Shown piece by piece: positions 6,624-10,325 of a stretch of DNA of 10,325 bases (its first letter is position 1; every line of letters begins with the position of its first letter). The notes under the pieces are model-generated. The model was given only the letters and a program-made list of their open reading frames with translations. It was not told the DNA's origin and ran no database searches. Position numbers and translations under genes: made by a program. Where the stretch lies: assembly GCA_934247335.1 (NCBI GenBank), contig CAKQJJ010000034.1, forward strand, positions 1-10,325, given 5' to 3'. This stretch comes from an uncultured Clostridia bacterium (GTDB lineage: Bacteria > Bacillota > Clostridia > Christensenellales > Pumilibacteraceae).

Positions 6624-8147
6624 ATGATTATTGACGCATCTATCGAAAGATTACTGCAGTACGCTCAGTCGCATCTTCTTCTCGACGATCTGGACGTGGT
6701 TTACAAGCGTAACGTTCTTCTCGACCTGCTCGGACTTAAAGAATACACGGTCTACGAAGTGGAGTACGACGCAATCGACGCTATGGAAACGCCCGACGAA
6801 GTGCTGTCTCCGATAATTTCGTACGCGCTCGAAAAGGGCATAATTCAGCCCGGACAGGAAGAATACTTCGGCAATAAAGTAATGGACATCGTGTCGCTCA
6901 CGCCGTCCGGAATTGTCGATATCTTCGACGAGTTGCACGAAAGCTCTCCCGCCAAGGCGTTCGACTGGCTGCATGATTACTGCATCAAAAACGACTATAT
7001 CAAGGCTTCCAAAATAGCAAAAAACAAGCATTGGGAAGCAAAATCCACCAAAGGCAAGCTGGAAATCACCATCAACCTTTCCAAGCCCGAAAAGAACAAT
7101 AAGGACACCGCAAAGCTTGTCGGAGCAAAGCCGTCCGGCTATCCCGCTTGCATGATCTGCAAGGAAAACGAAGGCTGCGCCAACAATCTGCGCCAGAATT
7201 TGCGCACTATCCCGCTTGAAATGGGCGGAGAAGACTGGTTCTGGCAGTTCTCGCCGTATGCGTACTTCAATCAGCACGGCATCGCCATAAACGGCGAACA
7301 CACCCCCATGAAAGTGGACAAGAGCACCGTTCACAAACTGCTCGACTTCATTGACTATGCCCCCGCAACCTATTTCATCGGCTGCAACGCGGCTCTGCCC
7401 ATCGTAGGCGGCTCGATACTCACTCACGACCATTTCCAGGGCGGCGGAAAAGTTCTGCCCATGCACAAGGCTCCCGCGCTCAACAAGTATAAGTCGGACG
7501 ACTATCCCTATATCGAAACGTACGTTCTCGATTGGTACAACTCGGTAATCCGCCTGGTTTCCACCAACAAGAACATGCTCATCGAATACGCAGGCGACAT
7601 TATCGACGCGTGGAAGAACTACGACGACGAAAGCGTGGGAATTATTCACGCAACCGACAAGCAGCACAACGCCGTAACTCCGGTTGCCCGCAAATGCAAG
7701 GACAAGAACAAAAACGACGCTTATTGCGTAGAACTTATCCTGCGCAACAACCGCACCGACGAAAAATATCCCGACGGAATTTTCCACGTTCACCCCGAAT
7801 ATCAGAACATAAAGAGCGAATCTATCGGTCTTATCGAAGCCATGGGATTGTTCATTCTGCCCGCGCGCCTCGATCGCCAGCTTAAAGAAGTACAGGAGTA
7901 CCTCATCGGCGCAAGAAAGTACGACAAAAAAGCTCTCTCCGAAGATATGCAGGTCCATGCCCGCATGATCGAAAAGCTCATGAAGGAAAATCCCAAATGC
8001 ACGCCCGTCGAAGCTCCTCTCATCATCAAGGACGAAGTCAATTCGGTTTGCGAACATATTCTGGACAACACCGCAGTGTTCAAAAAGGATGAAGAGGGCG
8101 CAGCCGCGTTCGATCGTTTCCTTGAAAGCGTCGGCATAAGAAGATAA
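6624..8147 (+). CDS. galT: UDP-glucose--hexose-1-phosphate uridylyltransferase, type 2 GalT
   Basis: The 507-aa enzyme transfers UMP between UDP-glucose and galactose-1-phosphate in the Leloir pathway. It belongs to the long Firmicutes-type GalT (about 490-510 aa), not the ~350-aa E. coli type with its HPH signature. Recognisable blocks are CMICKENEGC, NLRTIPL, FSPYAYFNQH, GEHTPMKVDK, the active-site GGSILTHDHFQGG (H268, H270 and Q272; one of the His is the likely nucleophile) and HVHPEYQNIKSE (388-399), leading to GLFILPARL. The start is supported by AAGGAGA at 6610-6616. Only 28 bp separate it from the pseudouridine synthase, with no promoter evident, so it probably shares that transcript. 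galK and galE are absent from this window, which is unusual because they often neighbour type 2 galT. A strong terminator follows. Confidence 0.95.
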   Translation: MIIDASIERLLQYAQSHLLLDDLDVVYKRNVLLDLLGLKEYTVYEVEYDAIDAMETPDEVLSPIISYALEKGIIQPGQEEYFGNKVMDIVSLTPSGIVDIFDELHESSPAKAFDWLHDYCIKNDYIKASKIAKNKHWEAKSTKGKLEITINLSKPEKNNKDTAKLVGAKPSGYPACMICKENEGCANNLRQNLRTIPLEMGGEDWFWQFSPYAYFNQHGIAINGEHTPMKVDKSTVHKLLDFIDYAPATYFIGCNAALPIVGGSILTHDHFQGGGKVLPMHKAPALNKYKSDDYPYIETYVLDWYNSVIRLVSTNKNMLIEYAGDIIDAWKNYDDESVGIIHATDKQHNAVTPVARKCKDKNKNDAYCVELILRNNRTDEKYPDGIFHVHPEYQNIKSESIGLIEAMGLFILPARLDRQLKEVQEYLIGARKYDKKALSEDMQVHARMIEKLMKENPKCTPVEAPLIIKDEVNSVCEHILDNTAVFKKDEEGAAAFDRFLESVGIRR

Positions 8148-8155
8148 TTCAAAGT

Positions 8156-8203
8156 AAAATAAAAAACAGGCTTTTTCAATCGAAAAGGCTTGTTTTTTAT
8201 TTT
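8156..8203 (+). terminator. Bidirectional terminator between convergent galT and the acyltransferase gene
   Basis: A 22-bp stem (8156-8177 with 8182-8203) closes on a 4-nt AATC loop and contains only two G-U pairs on the plus strand. The outer part is A-rich on the left and T-rich on the right, giving a U-tract in either direction. It serves galT (stop at 8147) and the minus-strand gene (stop at 8238-8240). A smaller hairpin lies beside it at 8223-8234 (TCAC, CGAA loop, GTGA). On the minus strand this reads as C(UUCG)G, an extra-stable tetraloop, just after that gene's stop. Confidence 0.9.
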
Positions 8204-8237
8204 ATAGATTATTTTTTCGCTGTCACCGAAGTGATTT

Positions 8238-9515
8238 TTATTCCCGGCGCTTTCTTGCGTGGCACAGCTTATACGCCTCTTCCGCGGCAAGGCGAGCTTT
8301 CGCAACCGGGAACCCGTTCGTCGGAAAACAATAGTAAAGCGCGTTTTTGTCGCCTATGCAGATCACGTCGCCTATTTCGTACCAGAAGTAGTCGGCGTAC
8401 AAACCGTAGGAAGAGGACGCCTTCTGCTCGTATCTCAGTTTTCCGTCGCACCCTGTAAGAACGAAGCCGTCGCGGTCGTGCGTAAGCCTGCCTTCACCCA
8501 CTTCGTAAAGCGCTTTGTAGTCCACGAGCATGCCAATTTTAACGGGAATATCGGTTTTGTACGTGCCGTCCGCAAGCTGCCGACTGACGCATTCCCGTTG
8601 CCATGCATACCAGTCGGGAATGTGCGAAAATTCGGTTTTTTCGCCTCCCGCCGCGCTTATTTCGCCCAATTCGTTCAAAAAATAAGTCTTGCCGCACGTC
8701 GAGCATTTAATGTATTCTCCGCTGCCCTTAGTGGTGCCTTCGCTGCCGCAGTGCGGGCATTTGGACAAAATTCGCTCCAACCCGTCCGCGCGGAATTTCT
8801 CGTTTCCGACTACGCCGTTTTCCTTCTGCCACGCAAAATTATCGAAGAAAAAAGCGTTTTCAAGCCGTTCGTCCATCTCCTGCACCGACAAGGAAGAAAG
8901 TTCGTCTTGACAAAATAAAACGCTCACTTTTGCCGAAACGTTAACTTTGCGCTTTTTAAGACCGTTATACAGCGGGTCGCGCGTAAACGCTCCGTACGTG
9001 CGAACCATAATAACAGGCACGTTCAGCCTTTTGAAAAGCAACCCCAGCCGCGATGGAAGAGGCGTTGCCGTTCCGTCAAACGAATAACTTGCTTCCGGAT
9101 ACATTAAAACGCTTGTCTTGTTGTGATGAAGCGCGTACGATATGTCGCCGATAAGAGCTGGGTCGGTCACGAATTTTTGCGTCGGTATGCAGCCTATCGC
9201 CCTCATCAGCGAATATTTTCCTACAAATCCGTCCGAAGTGCAAACGATATTGTATCGCATGGGGTAGAATATGCGGTTTACTATTTCGAGGTCGATAAAC
9301 GACGAGTGATTCATTATTATGAAAAACGGACCGTTGCCCGCTTTGTCGCGATCTGGGAATTCGTAAGTAAAATTCGCGTCCGACAAATCTTTTTTCGACA
9401 GAACGCCTATGATTTTCGCAAGCAGGCGCGACGGTTTTGCCGGCTTTTGTCTTTTGCTCGGCTTAATCTTTTTCAGCACTTTTTCATATGCGAGCTTTTT
9501 TGTTTTTATTTTCAT
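8238..9515 (-). CDS. PlsC-like 1-acylglycerol-3-phosphate acyltransferase with zinc ribbon and C-terminal extension
   Basis: The protein (425 aa) starts with a lysine-rich, probably membrane-contacting segment (about 1-30). An LPLAT/PlsC acyltransferase domain follows (about 60-205): NHSSFID gives the catalytic HX4D (H70, D75), MYPEASYS (138-145) stands in for the EGTRS block, and NVPVIMV (165-171) matches the late VPVxPV block. It may acylate lysophosphatidic acid or a related acceptor at the membrane, but the altered EGTRS block makes the acceptor uncertain. A zinc ribbon follows with C253, C256, C271 and C274. The last ~130 residues form a beta-rich region (GRLTHDRDGFVLTG, YEIGDVICIG) that recalls PH/GRAM-like folds; that fold guess is inference. 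Ordinary PlsC is about 200-250 aa, so the second half is extra. No clear transmembrane helix is present. The start is backed by AAGGAG (complement of 9525-9530). It is a single-gene unit with its own promoter. Confidence 0.85.
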   Translation of the reverse strand: MKIKTKKLAYEKVLKKIKPSKRQKPAKPSRLLAKIIGVLSKKDLSDANFTYEFPDRDKAGNGPFFIIMNHSSFIDLEIVNRIFYPMRYNIVCTSDGFVGKYSLMRAIGCIPTQKFVTDPALIGDISYALHHNKTSVLMYPEASYSFDGTATPLPSRLGLLFKRLNVPVIMVRTYGAFTRDPLYNGLKKRKVNVSAKVSVLFCQDELSSLSVQEMDERLENAFFFDNFAWQKENGVVGNEKFRADGLERILSKCPHCGSEGTTKGSGEYIKCSTCGKTYFLNELGEISAAGGEKTEFSHIPDWYAWQRECVSRQLADGTYKTDIPVKIGMLVDYKALYEVGEGRLTHDRDGFVLTGCDGKLRYEQKASSSYGLYADYFWYEIGDVICIGDKNALYYCFPTNGFPVAKARLAAEEAYKLCHARKRRE

Positions 9516-9539
9516 TCTAACGCGCTCCTTGACTAAGTT

Positions 9540-9568
9540 ATTTTAACACTTATGCCTGTGAATGTCAA
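9540..9568 (-). promoter_or_regulatory. Sigma-A-type promoter for the PlsC-like gene
   Basis: On the minus strand, a consensus TTGACA (complement of 9563-9568) and TAAAAT (complement of 9540-9545) are spaced by exactly 17 bp. Transcription should start near 9533, leaving a leader of only about 18 nt that is almost entirely the ribosome binding site. Confidence 0.82.
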
Positions 9569-9605
9569 GTATTTGCAACTTTTTTGGCTCTTTGCGCTCA
9601 ATAGC

Positions 9606-9634
9606 TTGTTTTAAAATCGCAAATATGGTAAAAT
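9606..9634 (+). promoter_or_regulatory. Extended -10 promoter for the M18 aminopeptidase gene
   Basis: TTGTTT at 9606-9611 and TAAAAT at 9629-9634 are separated by 17 bp. A TGG directly before the -10 (9626-9628) gives an extended -10 element, which would compensate for the weaker -35. The start is expected near 9641, about 25 nt before the ATG. It is back-to-back with the acyltransferase promoter; the -35 boxes are 37 bp apart. Confidence 0.72.
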
Positions 9635-9665
9635 CTAAACGAAAAAGAAAAAAGGAGATTTTTAT

Positions 9666-10325
9666 ATGAACAATCTTGTTTTCAACGCAATGGAAACCGC
9701 GTATACCGCCTACAACGCCTGCGATAACGCAGCTGCTATTCTCGAAAAAAACGGCTTCGTTCGACTTTTCGAGCATGAAGAAATGAATATTAAAAAGGGC
9801 GGAAAGTATTATATCTGCCGCGGAGGCAGCTCGCTTATCGCGTTCACGATACCCGAAAATCTCGACGAATACAACTTCAAAATAGTAGCCTCTCACCTCG
9901 ATTCGCCCGCGCTCAAACTCAAATATTCTCCCGTGGTAAAAAACGGCAACGTCGCAAAACTCAACGTGGAAACGTACGGCGGCGGAATAAATTCCACCTA
10001 CCTCGACGTTCCGCTTAAAATCGCCGGCAAGATTTACGTAAAGGAAAACGACGAAATAGTGGCAAAAACGTACGTCGATCCGCACGAGTATATTATTCCC
10101 AACGTAGCCATTCATATGAACCGCTCGCTAAACGACGGCTACAAATACAACGAACAAACCGATCTTATGCCGCTTTTCGGAATAAACCCCGAGGACGACT
10201 ATTTCGCAAAGCTCGATAAAAACCAAGTAGTAGGCTACGACTTGTACGCCGTAAACGCTACAAGGCCGTTTTTTGCCGGCGTAAACGATGAATTTTTCTG
10301 CTCGCCGAGAATAGACAACCAGGTG
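9666..10325 (+). CDS. M18-family (aspartyl-type) aminopeptidase, N-terminal part, cut by the window end
   Basis: An open frame of 220 codons runs from the ATG at 9666 to the last base without a stop, so only roughly the first half of a ~430-aa metallopeptidase is present. M18 enzymes are cytosolic, form dodecamers and use two zinc ions to remove N-terminal, mostly acidic, residues from peptides. Family marks are ASHLDSPALKLK (zinc ligand H77), YGGGINSTYLDVPLKIAGK (104-122, matching the usual YGG...TWFDRPL..AGR block), PNVAIHMNR (145-153, in the family's conserved IAxHxxR position) and SPRIDNQ (213-219), whose D217 should bridge the two zincs. AAGGAGA at 9652-9658 sets the start. The remaining catalytic residues lie beyond the window, so integrity cannot be judged. 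Confidence 0.9.
   Translation, partial: MNNLVFNAMETAYTAYNACDNAAAILEKNGFVRLFEHEEMNIKKGGKYYICRGGSSLIAFTIPENLDEYNFKIVASHLDSPALKLKYSPVVKNGNVAKLNVETYGGGINSTYLDVPLKIAGKIYVKENDEIVAKTYVDPHEYIIPNVAIHMNRSLNDGYKYNEQTDLMPLFGINPEDDYFAKLDKNQVVGYDLYAVNATRPFFAGVNDEFFCSPRIDNQV

Noticed and set aside
6651..8057. 468-codon open frame on the minus strand opposite galT
   Set aside because: Same effect: rare TTA/CTA/TCA codons in the sense gene leave few antisense stops. The translated product is not recognisable, and the sense frame is clearly GalT.
8223..8240. Short hairpin followed by five T as a second plus-strand terminator
   Set aside because: The stem is only 4 bp on the plus strand and lies after the much stronger 22-bp terminator, so an independent role is unsupported. 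It is noted only as a neighbour of that terminator.
8259..8918. 219-codon plus-strand frame opposite the acyltransferase
   Set aside because: No motif is recognisable, and the opposite strand holds the HX4D acyltransferase and zinc-ribbon signatures in a single frame from a good start site.
1..10325. Defence system, prophage, transposon or CRISPR
   Set aside because: No transposase, integrase, toxin-antitoxin pair, direct-repeat array or compositional break was seen. All large genes belong to housekeeping or metabolic families.

Overview
This window reads as ordinary chromosomal DNA from a low-to-mid G+C Gram-positive bacterium (Firmicutes, probably a Clostridia-like lineage). The evidence is a large B. 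subtilis-type SRP RNA with an Alu domain, a type 2 GalT, a bacterial AraM-type glycerol-1-phosphate dehydrogenase, and strong AGGAGG-like ribosome binding sites before almost every gene. I cannot name a genus. I found no mobile element, CRISPR array, tRNA, integration scar or defence system.

Layout. (1) Positions 1-57 hold the last 18 codons of an unidentified upstream gene. It is followed 20 bp later by egsA/araM (78-1367) and a strong intrinsic terminator. (2) A well-formed sigma-A promoter (-10 at 1499-1504) drives a ~266-nt SRP RNA gene (1511-1776). Its helix-8 tetraloop is UGAC instead of the usual bacterial GGAA. (3) A perfect 11-bp hairpin separates the SRP RNA from ileS (1880-4978), which encodes a eukaryote-like type 2 isoleucyl-tRNA synthetase and has no T-box leader. 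(4) ileS is followed closely by an RlmI-like SAM methyltransferase (5020-5874), an RluA-family pseudouridine synthase (5879-6595) and a type 2 galT (6624-8147). Gaps of 41, 4 and 28 bp suggest one transcript, ending at a long bidirectional terminator (8156-8203). (5) On the minus strand, converging on galT, lies a PlsC-like acyltransferase carrying a zinc ribbon and a C-terminal beta-rich extension (9515-8238). (6) Divergent promoters in the 150-bp gap drive that gene and an M18-family aminopeptidase (9666 to the window end, truncated).

How they fit together. SRP RNA, IleRS, the methyltransferase and the pseudouridine synthase form a translation, RNA-modification and protein-targeting block. 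galT (Leloir pathway) appears to be carried along at its end without galK or galE. The glycerol-1-phosphate dehydrogenase and the acyltransferase both touch glycerophospholipid chemistry, but they are far apart and not co-transcribed. The observations most worth a second look are the UGAC tetraloop, the acyltransferase-zinc ribbon architecture, the methyltransferase that lacks the m5C-type cysteine motif, and the hairpin in place of a T-box ahead of ileS.
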